A DNA stretch of 64,000 bases from Bacillota bacterium (GTDB taxonomy: Bacteria > Bacillota > Bacilli > Paenibacillales > Paenibacillaceae), in contig JAEWAQ010000010.1 of the NCBI GenBank assembly GCA_023391635.1, positions 1-64,000 of the forward strand. Direction: 5' to 3'. The notes beneath the pieces are model-generated. The model was not told the DNA's origin and did not search any database. It was given only the letters and a program-made list of their open reading frames with translations. The first letter of the stretch is position 1. Every line of letters begins with the position of its first letter. The translations under genes were made by a program, and so were the position numbers. Shown here one piece after another: positions 17,398-26,324 of the stretch.

Positions 17398-18425
17398 GGA
17401 TCCGTGCCTTGATCAAGCGTATCATCCGCCAGTTCATCCACGACAAGCGCACGCTCGCCTTGCTGATCGTCGCGCCGCTGCTCGTCTTGTCCATGATCTA
17501 TCTCGTGTTCAACGGGGACACGTATCACCCCAAGATCGGCACGGTGCAATTGCCGCCTGCGATCGAGCAGGGCTTGAGCGCTCAGGAGGCCGAGGTCACC
17601 CGCTACGCAACCATCAACGAGGCAGAAGACGCGCTTGCGGAACGAGAGATCGACGCGATCCTCTCACTGGACGGCGCTACTCCCCATGTGAAGCTGGAAG
17701 GCAGCGATCCGGCCAAGAACCGCGCCGCCATGATGCTGATTCAGAAAACGGTGCAGTCGCTCGCCGGCCAGACGTCCCAAACCGCGGTCCCCGTCTTCGA
17801 TTATCTGCACGGGGGCGCCGACATGTCGTCCTTCGACAGCCTGAGCCCTGCTCTGATCGGACTGTTCGCGTTCTTCTTCGTTTTCCTGATCGCCGGAATT
17901 TCCTTCTTGAAAGAACGCACCAGCGGAACTCTGGAGCGCCTGCTCGCCACGCCGCTGCGCAGATGGGAGATCGTCGTTGGCTACATGGGCGGCTTCGGCA
18001 TCTTCACTGGCCTGCAAGCGATCCTGATCGCGGGATATGCGATCGGCGTGCTGGGCAGCCTGATGGCTGGCTCCATCTGGTATGTTCTCTTGATCATGCT
18101 GCTCCTGTCGATGACGGCGCTCAGCTTCGGGACGTTCCTGTCGGCATTCGCCGAGACGGAGTTCCAGATGATCCAGTTCATTCCGATCGTCATCGTGCCG
18201 CAGGTGTTCTTCTCCGGTCTGTTCGACTTGGACAGCATCTCTCCCTGGCTGCGCTGGCTGACGCACGTCACGCCGCTCAAGTACGGAGCCGATGCTCTGC
18301 AGAGCGTCATGATCCGCGGCGAAGGCTGGAGCGCGATCGCGGTTGATGTGTACGTCTTGCTCGGTTTGTCTGTCGTCTTCATGGCAGCCAACGTGCTCGC
18401 ATTGCGGAAACATCGGAAGTTATAG
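17394..18425 (+). CDS. ABC-2 type permease
   Basis: 343 residues from ATG 17394 (GGAGGTG upstream, 4-bp overlap with the ATPase gene). One N-terminal membrane helix (LALLIVAPLLVLSMIYLVF), an extracytoplasmic loop to about residue 145, then five helices and the ABC-2 motif LKERTSGTLERLLATPLRRWEIVVGY. It forms the membrane part of the exporter with the preceding ATPase. The substrate is unknown. Confidence 0.92.
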   Translation: MRIRALIKRIIRQFIHDKRTLALLIVAPLLVLSMIYLVFNGDTYHPKIGTVQLPPAIEQGLSAQEAEVTRYATINEAEDALAEREIDAILSLDGATPHVKLEGSDPAKNRAAMMLIQKTVQSLAGQTSQTAVPVFDYLHGGADMSSFDSLSPALIGLFAFFFVFLIAGISFLKERTSGTLERLLATPLRRWEIVVGYMGGFGIFTGLQAILIAGYAIGVLGSLMAGSIWYVLLIMLLLSMTALSFGTFLSAFAETEFQMIQFIPIVIVPQVFFSGLFDLDSISPWLRWLTHVTPLKYGADALQSVMIRGEGWSAIAVDVYVLLGLSVVFMAANVLALRKHRKL

Positions 18426-18468
18426 TAACGTATTGTCATAGCAAGATGACGAGGAGTGGACGGACACC

Positions 18469-19182
18469 GTGGCGGAACAGAAGGAACAGGAACAATGGCT
18501 GGCGGACCTGCTGCGTCTTGCCGAAGGCGATGACAAGAAGAAGACCGAGAAGCAGGTCAGGATTCTGGAGGCCGCTGTCGAAATTTTCGCGGAAAAAGGC
18601 TACGCTGCCACCGCCACCAGCGAAATTGCTCAGAAAGCCGGGGTTGCAGAAGGTACGATTTTCAAGCATTACAAAACGAAGAAAGACCTTCTGCTGTCGA
18701 TTGCAGGTCCCATCGTCGCCAAGGTATTCGCTCCGTTCCTTATGCGCGATTTCGCCAAGCTGCTCGATCTCCCCTACCCCCGTGTCGAGGACTTCTTCCG
18801 CGCGGTCGTTCGGGATCGGCTCGCATTCGCGCGCAAGAACGATAAGCTGATCCGGATTCTCGTTCACGAAGTTCCTTTCCAACCGGAGCTGCTCGAGCAA
18901 ATTAAAGAAATGCTGTCGAATATCGTGGCCAAGCGCGTTCAGCGGGTTGTGGAGCATTTTCAAAAACAGGGTCAAATCATCGAAGCGCCGCCATGGCGCA
19001 TCATCCGTTCCGCAGTCAGCGTATTCATCGGCATGATCGCCTTCCACGTCTTCCTATCGCCGGAGCATCCATTCGACGAAGAGGAAGAAATCGAGCGAGC
19101 CCTGGATATTGTCCTATATGGAATCGCCGGCGAGTCGTTAAGATTGCAGAAGCAGGATCCGCAGCATCCGGCAGAAACTTGA
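18469..19182 (+). CDS. TetR family regulator, third gene of the ABC exporter operon
   Basis: 237 residues from a GTG (AGGAGTG about 10 nt upstream). About 25 charged residues precede the HTH (ILEAAVEIFAEKGYAATATSEIAQKAGVAEGTIFKHYKTK, residues about 32-70). The rest is a helical ligand domain. It follows the permease by 43 bp, so it is probably autoregulated and acts at the two GTGAGT-type operators ahead of the operon. Confidence 0.92.
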   Translation: MAEQKEQEQWLADLLRLAEGDDKKKTEKQVRILEAAVEIFAEKGYAATATSEIAQKAGVAEGTIFKHYKTKKDLLLSIAGPIVAKVFAPFLMRDFAKLLDLPYPRVEDFFRAVVRDRLAFARKNDKLIRILVHEVPFQPELLEQIKEMLSNIVAKRVQRVVEHFQKQGQIIEAPPWRIIRSAVSVFIGMIAFHVFLSPEHPFDEEEEIERALDIVLYGIAGESLRLQKQDPQHPAET

Positions 19183-19270
19183 CGAGATGGATACTCCCGC
19201 CACTTACCTAAGCTATCGCATAGGTTGAGCTGGGGGTTTCTGTTGGAGAAGTAAAACTTATGAGCCACCC

Positions 19271-19313
19271 CGCGTAAGAGGACGAGACTGCTGACGTCCC
19301 GTCCTCTTACGCG
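19271..19313. terminator. Hairpin between convergent tetR and thrS
   Basis: A perfect 14-bp stem CGCGTAAGAGGACG (19271-19284) / CGTCCTCTTACGCG (19300-19313), 15-nt loop. No T-run on either side, so its termination strength is uncertain. Confidence 0.65.
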
Positions 19314-19345
19314 TTACAACGCCGGACGCGGGCGTTCTTTCCGCC

Positions 19346-21256
19346 CTATCGCTTCTCCACGATTTCAGTGCGAATGCACTGGATAAAAGAATCGATCGCT
19401 GCCGTACCCTGATCTCCTTCTCCCCGCTTCCGTACGGACACCGTTCGGGAGCTCCGCTCGTTCTCCCCGAGCACTAGCATATAGGGCACCTTCTCGTGCT
19501 GGGCTTCGCGAATTTTGTACCCCAGCTTCTCGTTCCGCAGGTCCGTATCCGCGCGAATGCCGGCCGCTTCCAGCAACCGTTGCAATGCCAGCGCATCCTC
19601 CATGTAGTTGTCCGAGACCAGCAGCAGCTTCACCTGCACGGGCGCCAGCCAGAGCGGAAAGGCGCCGCCGTAATGCTCGGTCAAGATGCCCACGAATCGG
19701 TCGATCGAACCATAAATCGCGCGATGGATCACGACCGGACGGAGCTTCTGGTTATATTCGCCGGCATAAGTCAGGTCGAACTTGACCGGCATCTGAAAAT
19801 CCAATTGAACCGTTCCGCACTGCCAGCTTCGTCCGATCGCATCCTGGATATGAAAATCGATCTTCGGTCCGTAGAACGCCCCGTCTCCTTCGTTGATGCG
19901 ATAGGGGAGCCCCAACCGCTCCAGCACGTTCTGCAAAGCCGATTCCGCTTGGTCCCACAGCTCCGAAGCGCCCATGTAATCGTCCGGCCGCGTGGACAGT
20001 TCAACCGAATACGAGAATCCGAACATCTGGTACATGCGGTCGATCAAAGCAATGGCCCGACCTACCTCTTCTTCGATCTGGTCCTCCCGGGCGAAAATAT
20101 GCGCGTCGTCCTGACAGAAGGTGCGGACTCGCATCATGCCGCTAAGCGCACCGGAATATTCGTGCCGGTGCACCTGGCCGAATTCGGACAGCCGAATGGG
20201 CAATTCCCGGTAGGAGTGCAGACGGTTCTTGTATATGATCATATGGCCCGGACAGTTCATCGGCTTAAGCGCGAATTTCGTCTCATCCACGTTCGTGAAA
20301 TACATGTTGTCCTTATAGTGGTCCCAATGCCCCGATTGCTCCCACAGCCGGTTATTCATCATGAGCGGCGTGCGCACTTCGTCATATCCCTGGCCGACGT
20401 GCAGCTCGCGGGACAGCTTCTCCAGTTCGTTGCGGATGATCATGCCTTTCGGTAAATAAAACGGCATGCCGGGCGCTTCCTCCGAGAACATGAACAGCTC
20501 GAGCTCCTTGCCGAGCTTGCGATGATCCCGCTTCTTCGCTTCTTCCAGTCGATGCAAGTGCTCCGAGAGCTCGGCTTCCTTCGGAAACGCCGTGCCGTAG
20601 ATCCGTTGGAGCATCTTGTTGCCGCTGTCCCCGCGCCAATAGGCTCCAGCCACGTTGAGCAGTTTAAACGCCTTGATCCGCCCGGTCGAAGGAAGATGGG
20701 GCCCTCTGCACAGATCGAAAAATTCCCCTTGTTCATAAATCGTAATCTCCGCTTCAGCAGGTAAACCCTCGATCAACTCGAGTTTCAGCGGGTCGCCTAG
20801 TTGTTCGTAGATCTGCCGCGCCTCTTCCCGGCTGACAATGCGACGCATGATCGGCAGATCTTCCTGCGCGATCGTCCTCATCTCATGCTCAATAGCTGTC
20901 AGATCGCCAGGCGTCAGCGGCTTGTCGAGGTCGATATCGTAATAGAACCCGCCCTCAATGACCGGCCCGATACCCAGCTTGACGGCCTGAACGCCATAGA
21001 TTCGTTTGATCGCTTGGGCCATCAGATGTGCCGTGCTGTGCCGATACACCTTCAGCCCTTCCGGGCTGTCCAGCGTCACAATCTCTACCCGGCAGTTCCG
21101 TTCGACCGCGCGATTCAAGTCCGCCATCTGGCCGTCGATCGTTCCCGCCACCGCCTGCTTCCTCAGTCCCGGGCCGATGGACTCTGCCACCTGTTCCAGC
21201 GTAATGCCTACTTGATACTCCCTTACTTGTCCGTCCGGCAACGTTAATTTGATCAT
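19346..21256 (-). CDS. thrS: Threonyl-tRNA synthetase
   Basis: 636 residues. Charges tRNA-Thr in the cytoplasm. TGS domain 1-60, editing domain with HSTAHLMAQ (His73/His77), class II core with the zinc Cys in MNCPGHM and FGQVHRHEYSGALSGMMRVRTFCQDDAHIF (motif 2), motif 3 around RAIYGSIDRFVGILTEHYGG, and a C-terminal anticodon-binding domain. GGGAGG lies 8 nt before the ATG. Expression is governed by the T-box leader just upstream. Confidence 0.97.
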   Translation of the reverse strand: MIKLTLPDGQVREYQVGITLEQVAESIGPGLRKQAVAGTIDGQMADLNRAVERNCRVEIVTLDSPEGLKVYRHSTAHLMAQAIKRIYGVQAVKLGIGPVIEGGFYYDIDLDKPLTPGDLTAIEHEMRTIAQEDLPIMRRIVSREEARQIYEQLGDPLKLELIEGLPAEAEITIYEQGEFFDLCRGPHLPSTGRIKAFKLLNVAGAYWRGDSGNKMLQRIYGTAFPKEAELSEHLHRLEEAKKRDHRKLGKELELFMFSEEAPGMPFYLPKGMIIRNELEKLSRELHVGQGYDEVRTPLMMNNRLWEQSGHWDHYKDNMYFTNVDETKFALKPMNCPGHMIIYKNRLHSYRELPIRLSEFGQVHRHEYSGALSGMMRVRTFCQDDAHIFAREDQIEEEVGRAIALIDRMYQMFGFSYSVELSTRPDDYMGASELWDQAESALQNVLERLGLPYRINEGDGAFYGPKIDFHIQDAIGRSWQCGTVQLDFQMPVKFDLTYAGEYNQKLRPVVIHRAIYGSIDRFVGILTEHYGGAFPLWLAPVQVKLLLVSDNYMEDALALQRLLEAAGIRADTDLRNEKLGYKIREAQHEKVPYMLVLGENERSSRTVSVRKRGEGDQGTAAIDSFIQCIRTEIVEKR

Positions 21257-21288
21257 TCGCGCAACCTCCCGAGTCTATGATCGAACGC

Positions 21289-21612
21289 AAAAAAACGCAT
21301 CTCGTCCCAAGGGACGAGTGCGTTCGGCTCGTGGTTCCACCCTCATTCGACTTGCCGGCCGTTGCCGTGCGCGAACAAGTCCTTATTCGGAATCCGGTAA
21401 CGGGGATCATACGGTGACGATTACTGCCGGAGCATGCGTGCCCGCGGGTTCAACGTCACAGCTGCAAAGGGGTAACTTCACATCCGGTTGCCGAAGAGGA
21501 TTTCAGCTGGCACCTCTCTCTCTGTACAGCCCTTGAAGGAAGTCATGTCTTTGGTCATGGCCTGAATATTTGAAATTTTTCTTATTATAGGGTATGGATG
21601 CGAACGGGTCAA
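21289..21612 (-). promoter_or_regulatory. T-box leader and promoter of thrS
   Basis: Promoter TTGACC-17 bp-TATAAT (complement of 21607-21612 and 21584-21589). The leader ends with the T-box AGGGTGGAACCACG (complement of about 21330-21343) and a terminator, CGCACTCGTCCC paired with GGGACGAGATGCG and followed by seven T (complement of 21289-21322). Uncharged tRNA-Thr should stabilise the antiterminator. A candidate specifier ACC (Thr) is the complement of 21471-21473; I did not fold stem I, so that codon is tentative. Confidence 0.9.
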
Positions 21613-21620
21613 TCCCTTTA

Positions 21621-22538
21621 TCAAGGCAACACATTCCCCGCCGCGCGGAAGATGCCGTACCATTCCTCGCGCGTCAGCGCAACTTCGCTCGCCTTGCAGC
21701 AATCCTTGATCCGCTGCACGTTCATCGTGCCGGTCACAGGCTGCATGCGCGCCGGATGACGCAGGAGCCAGGCAATCGCGATCGTGGTGTTGCTGACGCC
21801 ATACTTCCCCGCGACCTCATCAATCGCACGATTCAACTCCGGGAACTTCTCGTTGCCCAAGAACACGCCTTCGAAGAACCCATATTGGAACGGCGACCAA
21901 GGCTGGATCGTGATATCGTTCAAACGGCAATAGTCCAGTACGCCTCCGTCGCGGTTGACCGCGGCTGCGTTCTCCATATTCACATTGAAACCGCTCGCGA
22001 TCATCGTCGTGTTCGTGATGCTGAGCTGCAGCTGGTTCGCGACGATCGGCTGCTTCACGTACCTCTTCAACAGCTGCATCTGCATCGGATTCTGGTTGGA
22101 AACGCCGAAGTGCCGCACCTTGCCCGAGCTCTCCAATTGATCGAACGCAGCGGCCACTTCCTCCGGTTCCACCAACGTGTCCGGGCGGTGAAGCAGCAGT
22201 ACGTCGAGGTAGTCCGTCTTCAGCCGCTTCAGAATGCCGTCCACGGACGCCAGGATATGCTCCTTCGAGAAGTCGAACATCCCTTTGCGAATGCCGCACT
22301 TCGATTGCAGGATGAGCTGCTCGCGCACATCCGCGTTCATGCCGATCGCATCCGCGAAGATTTCCTCGCACTTACCGCCGCCGTAGATGTCCGCATGATC
22401 GAAGAAGTTCGCGCCTTCCTCCATAGATGTCCGAACGAACCGTTCCGCCTCCGCTTTATCAAGCGAATTGATCCGCATGCATCCGACTGCAACGACCGGC
22501 ACTTCAAGGTTGCTTGTCCCTAATTTCATAGTTCTCAT
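21621..22538 (-). CDS. Aldo/keto reductase
   Basis: 305 residues from ATG 22538 (GGGAGG 8 nt upstream). TIM-barrel NADPH-dependent carbonyl reductase. Tetrad visible: Asp47 and Tyr52 in FFDHADIYGGGKCEE, Lys near 80 in ILQSKCGIRK, His in DVLLLHRPD; the C-terminal cofactor segment is TMNVQRIKDCC. Resembles the YdhF-type subgroup. Monocistronic, ending just before the thrS promoter. Substrate unknown. Confidence 0.9.
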   Translation of the reverse strand: MRTMKLGTSNLEVPVVAVGCMRINSLDKAEAERFVRTSMEEGANFFDHADIYGGGKCEEIFADAIGMNADVREQLILQSKCGIRKGMFDFSKEHILASVDGILKRLKTDYLDVLLLHRPDTLVEPEEVAAAFDQLESSGKVRHFGVSNQNPMQMQLLKRYVKQPIVANQLQLSITNTTMIASGFNVNMENAAAVNRDGGVLDYCRLNDITIQPWSPFQYGFFEGVFLGNEKFPELNRAIDEVAGKYGVSNTTIAIAWLLRHPARMQPVTGTMNVQRIKDCCKASEVALTREEWYGIFRAAGNVLP

Positions 22539-22700
22539 CCGCTGCGCCTCCCTAACGATCATCAAAGTCTACCGCACCCTCTGATTCTCCCACAACCTGC
22601 GACTCGAGTCCAGCGCCCTGCATGGCGACAATGGAGAGCTGCGTGAAACATTTCGGCATTCGCCTTCGTCAGAAAGACTAAAAGGTACAGGAGGTCGGTC

Positions 22701-23315
22701 ATGCTGCGTTTTGCATGTTTGCTTTGCTTGGTCGCCGTCGTGCTCGTCTCTTGCGGGACGCAAGAAGCTGCCCGTCCGGAGCGGTCTGCCCCGGGCCCGC
22801 ATGCCATGGCAGTCACAAATCCTGAACAGGCCCAAATACAGACATACACAACGGATGCTGTTTATTTCGTCGCAACGGAAGGTGGAGAGATCGATCCGGC
22901 AGACCTGCAGCAGCATCCGGAGCTTGCGGTCGTGCACACTTTCGCCGATCTGAAGGCCGTTGCCGCAGAGAAGGCTGCGATCTGGATCGACAAGAACGTC
23001 ACCGACCAGGTCGAGCACGCATGGTTGTCCGAGCAGTCGCGGTTCGCCAAGACAATCGTCGTCGTGGGCTATCACGATTCCTTGTATGCATTCAGAGAAG
23101 CTCTGGACGCCTTCGGCATCAAGGGCCCTTACGTCGATTGGAGCCAGAAGAGCGTCTCGCCGGGGTTCAGCGTGTGGAAATTAAAGACGTACACGGCAAC
23201 TCAAAGATCCGCCTGGCTGCGCGGGTACGAGGAGTCTTCGACGGTCGAGCGGATCGTGGCGGCGACTGCTCCGTTGCAAGAGGCGGAGACGTACATCGAA
23301 CAACCGGACCGTTAA
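22701..23315 (+). CDS. Putative lipoprotein of unknown function
   Basis: 204 residues. A type II signal peptide with lipobox LVSC (Cys18) predicts a membrane-anchored extracytoplasmic protein. The mature part has an alpha/beta pattern (AVYFVATEGGEIDPADLQQ, IVVVGYHDSLYAFREALDAFGI) and no motif I recognise. GGAGGT lies 5 nt before the ATG. It stands alone between divergent and tandem neighbours of unrelated function. Confidence 0.8.
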   Translation: MLRFACLLCLVAVVLVSCGTQEAARPERSAPGPHAMAVTNPEQAQIQTYTTDAVYFVATEGGEIDPADLQQHPELAVVHTFADLKAVAAEKAAIWIDKNVTDQVEHAWLSEQSRFAKTIVVVGYHDSLYAFREALDAFGIKGPYVDWSQKSVSPGFSVWKLKTYTATQRSAWLRGYEESSTVERIVAATAPLQEAETYIEQPDR

Positions 23316-23351
23316 CGACCGTCAGCCCATCTTTCCCACGCCCCTCTCGTC

Positions 23352-23380
23352 TTTTTACCTATAGTCAAAACCTATATAAT
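23352..23380 (+). promoter_or_regulatory. Candidate promoter of the methyltransferase gene
   Basis: A perfect TATAAT (23375-23380) in a very AT-rich stretch; the -35 with a 17-bp spacer would be TTTTTA (23352-23357), a poor match. Confidence 0.5.
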
Positions 23381-23458
23381 CTATTCACTATATATATTTC
23401 ACAAATAAATAAACTGTCGATACAATAGGTCCATCTTCCAAAGTCAGGGGCGATTCCC

Positions 23459-24133
23459 ATGGACCGTCAAGTGATCCGTCAATTCGATGCCAATGCCGAC
23501 GATTATGACCGGCAGCGCAAGCAGCTCATTCCTTGCTTCGATGATTTCTACGGAACTGCGCTGAGCCTTGTGGACAGCCGCAATCCCGCGCCGAAAATTA
23601 TCGACCTGGGCGCCGGAACCGGATTGTTCTCGGACATGGTTCTGCGCCAATATCCGAATGCCGAGCTCACGCTGATCGATCTGAGCGAGCGAATGCTGGA
23701 GCAAGCCCGCCGCCGATTCGCCAACTGTTCCAACGTCCGCTTTATTGTCGCCGATTATGCGGAATACGATTTTGCCGAGCCGTATTGTTTCGCCATCTCG
23801 TCGTTATCCATTCATCATCTTCCTCATCCGGACAAGCGTCGATTATTCCGAAAAATCCATCATCTCCTGAAGCCGGGCGGGGCGTTCGTGAACGCCGATC
23901 AAACGAAGGGAAACACGGCATGGACAGATGCTTGCTTCATGGATCGGTGGCTCGCCGACGTCCGAAGCAGCGGTTTGCCCGAGGAAGCTCTCCAAGCCTC
24001 CATAGAACGCAGGAAGATGGACATCAACGCCACCTTGCAGGAGCAGCTCGCATGGATGAAGCAAGCCGGTTTCGCCGACGTCGACTGCATGTACAAAAAT
24101 ATGGGCTTCGCGGTGTTCTACGGCAGAAAATAA
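23459..24133 (+). CDS. Class I SAM-dependent methyltransferase
   Basis: 224 residues. Motif I IIDLGAGTGLF (about 43-53), the post-I acidic LTLIDLSERML, motif II-like AISSLSIHHLPHPDK and motif III LLKPGGAFVNADQ. Small-molecule methyltransferase of the Methyltransf_25/UbiE-like kind; substrate not inferable. AGGGGCG precedes the ATG by about 8 nt. Converges on the kinase gene with a shared terminator. Confidence 0.88.
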   Translation: MDRQVIRQFDANADDYDRQRKQLIPCFDDFYGTALSLVDSRNPAPKIIDLGAGTGLFSDMVLRQYPNAELTLIDLSERMLEQARRRFANCSNVRFIVADYAEYDFAEPYCFAISSLSIHHLPHPDKRRLFRKIHHLLKPGGAFVNADQTKGNTAWTDACFMDRWLADVRSSGLPEEALQASIERRKMDINATLQEQLAWMKQAGFADVDCMYKNMGFAVFYGRK

Positions 24134-24149
24134 TCACCGCGAACGACCG

Positions 24150-24185
24150 AGCGGGGCTGCCACCTTATGGATGGTCAGCCCCGCT
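24150..24185. terminator. Bidirectional hairpin terminator
   Basis: AGCGGGGCTG (24150-24159) pairs with CAGCCCCGCT (24176-24185), extended inward by CCA/TGG. It sits between two convergent stop codons. Confidence 0.7.
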
Positions 24186-24190
24186 CCTCC

Positions 24191-25735
24191 CTACACCTCT
24201 TGAAACCCCAGCTCTTCCAACGCCTGCTGCAGCGTTCCTCTGATCTGAATGCGCTCCGTGAAGGCCAGATTCGAATCGACCATCATATTTGCGATATCCG
24301 GCCGGATGCCGGTTACGATCGACTGGCAGCCCATGTAACCCATGCCTTCGATGACTCTGAACAACTGCTGCACGACGGACGTATCCAGGATGGCTACGCC
24401 GGACATATCGATCAACAACGTCCGGATTCCGCTCGATCCGATCTGCCGCAACACCTTATCCTGTATCACTTTCACACGATGGGCGTCTACTGCGCCGAGC
24501 AGAGGGAAGATCGACACGGTGGGAGACAGCGGAATGAGCGGCACGGACAGGTCGTCGATCATTTCCTTATGCGATTTAATCTGTTCGTCTTTGAACGCAG
24601 TATAACTCATGAAGAAGAACCGCAGGAACGTATCCAACGATATGTTGATATGCCGTTCAAGCTCGAAAAATTGTTCCTGATCCATCTGGCGCCCGCAAAG
24701 CCGCTCGAAGTTATAAAGGAATCCCCACAGCACGCGGCGCACCGCATGGAACCATTCCAGCTTCACCGACAGGTTGAAGGAGGAGTGCTTGGCCCACAAC
24801 TGGCCTTCCTGTTGAGCGAAGCTGATGATATCCATATCCTTATGTTCGATCGTAAGCGTCACAAGCTTGTGAACGTTGCCCAGCAGATCGACATTGCTCG
24901 TCGTTTTGATGTCCTGGACGACTTCCTTGATGCTGACTGCTTCGACCAGCAGCTGCCGTTCGAAATCCTGCTGGTTCCGCAAAATAAACGCCAGAATATC
25001 CATCCCTTGCTCATAATGCAGATTCATGATGGCCACTTCCTTGTCACGGGACAGATCGAGCGGGAATTGAAAGTGGAATGTCGTCCCCTGACCCTCCTCG
25101 CTTTCGACGTCAATCGTCCCTCCATGTTGATATACTGTCGAGAACACATGGACCAATCCCATGCCGGTGCCTTCCGATTTCGTCGTGAAGAACGGAGTGC
25201 CGAGCATTCTCAGCTTCTCCTTCGGCATCCCGACGCCGGTATCCGAGATGACCACGTGAACGGATTGGTCTTCCCGGTAGTGGTGGATCTTGATCTTGCC
25301 CTCCGACGGAATCGCCTCGAATGCATTCTTGATAATATTGAAGAACGCTCTCTTCAACTGGTTCTTCCTGCCCGTCAGTTCGGTCGACTCGTGTTCGAAT
25401 ACTTTCTCCACCGTCACTTGGTAGATTTGATCCTGAAACAGGCTTAGGATGGATTCCAGCTCTGTACAGAGGCTGAAGCTCGTGATCGGCTCATCCTCCG
25501 TATCCGGCTTGGCGACATTGAGCAAGTTCTGCAACGTCTCGATCGCGTTCTCCAACTCCTGCTGGGCAATGTCTATGTAAGCATGTGGAGACTGTTTCTG
25601 CAGCAGTTGAAGAAAACCTTTCACCGCTGTCAGCGGGTTGCGAACTTCGTGCGCGATCCCGGCGGCGATCTGACCTACGGAGGCCAGGCGGGCCTGGTGG
25701 TCATCTTGCCGGTCTACATCATGGCTTAACGACAA
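24191..25735 (-). CDS. Histidine kinase core fused to an RsbR-like STAS protein
   Basis: 514 residues, no membrane segment. Residues 15-75: HisKA dimerisation domain with phospho-acceptor His29 (GIAHEVRNPLTAVKGF). About 115-225: HATPase_c with N box NIIKNAFEAI, G1 DTGVGMP and G2 GTGMGL. About 230-390: an all-helical segment like the N-terminal sensor of RsbR stressosome proteins. About 395-510: STAS domain with the RsbR-style LLIDMSGVAILDTSVVQQL and IVTGIRPDIA, placing Thr at both positions that are phosphorylated in RsbR. The start is a TTG with AAAGGGA 9 nt upstream. No response regulator or rsbS/rsbT neighbour is present. The protein may link a phosphorelay to stress signalling. Confidence 0.88.
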   Translation of the reverse strand: MSLSHDVDRQDDHQARLASVGQIAAGIAHEVRNPLTAVKGFLQLLQKQSPHAYIDIAQQELENAIETLQNLLNVAKPDTEDEPITSFSLCTELESILSLFQDQIYQVTVEKVFEHESTELTGRKNQLKRAFFNIIKNAFEAIPSEGKIKIHHYREDQSVHVVISDTGVGMPKEKLRMLGTPFFTTKSEGTGMGLVHVFSTVYQHGGTIDVESEEGQGTTFHFQFPLDLSRDKEVAIMNLHYEQGMDILAFILRNQQDFERQLLVEAVSIKEVVQDIKTTSNVDLLGNVHKLVTLTIEHKDMDIISFAQQEGQLWAKHSSFNLSVKLEWFHAVRRVLWGFLYNFERLCGRQMDQEQFFELERHINISLDTFLRFFFMSYTAFKDEQIKSHKEMIDDLSVPLIPLSPTVSIFPLLGAVDAHRVKVIQDKVLRQIGSSGIRTLLIDMSGVAILDTSVVQQLFRVIEGMGYMGCQSIVTGIRPDIANMMVDSNLAFTERIQIRGTLQQALEELGFQEV

Positions 25736-25972
25736 TAATCCCCATCCCTTTCCTATCGGAATCTTATGTATATAAGGAATGTAGAAAAACGTATATCATA
25801 TAAGCATTCGACAGGTTCCAGATGTTTCCTCCTAGCGGAAGGGGCTTTTGAAAATATTCATGCCGACGAAGGAGTGGAAGCGGTGGCGGGAAATTGAGGC
25901 AGATTGCTGGAGCACCATGGAGGCGGAACGGAGGGGGAGCAACTGGCTGCCTTGCAGGCACCGACCGGCCGG

Positions 25973-26248
25973 TTACTCTTCCCCAACCGTGATCCACACG
26001 GGTTCGGAAGCGATTTTGTAATCTTTTCGTTCTTCATTATCCGATTCAATCGAGAAAGAGGCCGTGCCAACGAGCTTATACTTGCCGGGAGACTCCACCT
26101 TGATCGTCCGCTTGCCGTTGTCATAGATCTGGCCATCGGGTTGATAGGCTTCGCCCGGCTTCAACTCGTGGTAGAGACCGATAGCATTCGTAACGAACAT
26201 GGAAATAAGCGGCCGGTCCTGTTCATCGTAAATTTGAACATGGATCAA
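25973..26248 (-). CDS. Hypothetical 91-residue protein, possibly BsuPI-like or truncated
   Basis: The frame opens at a TTG (26248) without a good ribosome site, and no ATG or GTG lies further upstream in frame. The sequence reads like a beta-sandwich end (LYHELKPGEAY, VESPGKYKLVGTASF, PVWITVGEE), reminiscent of BsuPI intracellular proteinase inhibitors, but lacks an N-terminal part. It could be a remnant. Divergent from the AraC gene at 26325. I see nothing in 25736-25972. Confidence 0.4.
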   Translation of the reverse strand: MIHVQIYDEQDRPLISMFVTNAIGLYHELKPGEAYQPDGQIYDNGKRTIKVESPGKYKLVGTASFSIESDNEERKDYKIASEPVWITVGEE

Positions 26249-26324
26249 TGGCGCAGACTTTGTTATTTTCCGGTTCCTCTTATGTTAATATTATCTGAAA
26301 GATGGCTTGGAGAGGAAGGCTGGC

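Noticed and set aside
19271..19313. Considered as part of a mobile-element end
   Set aside because: It is a single hairpin between convergent genes without transposase or target duplication; a transcription stop is simpler.
24167..25447. 426-codon open frame antisense to the kinase gene
   Set aside because: The kinase/STAS frame has all catalytic motifs; the antisense product matches nothing.
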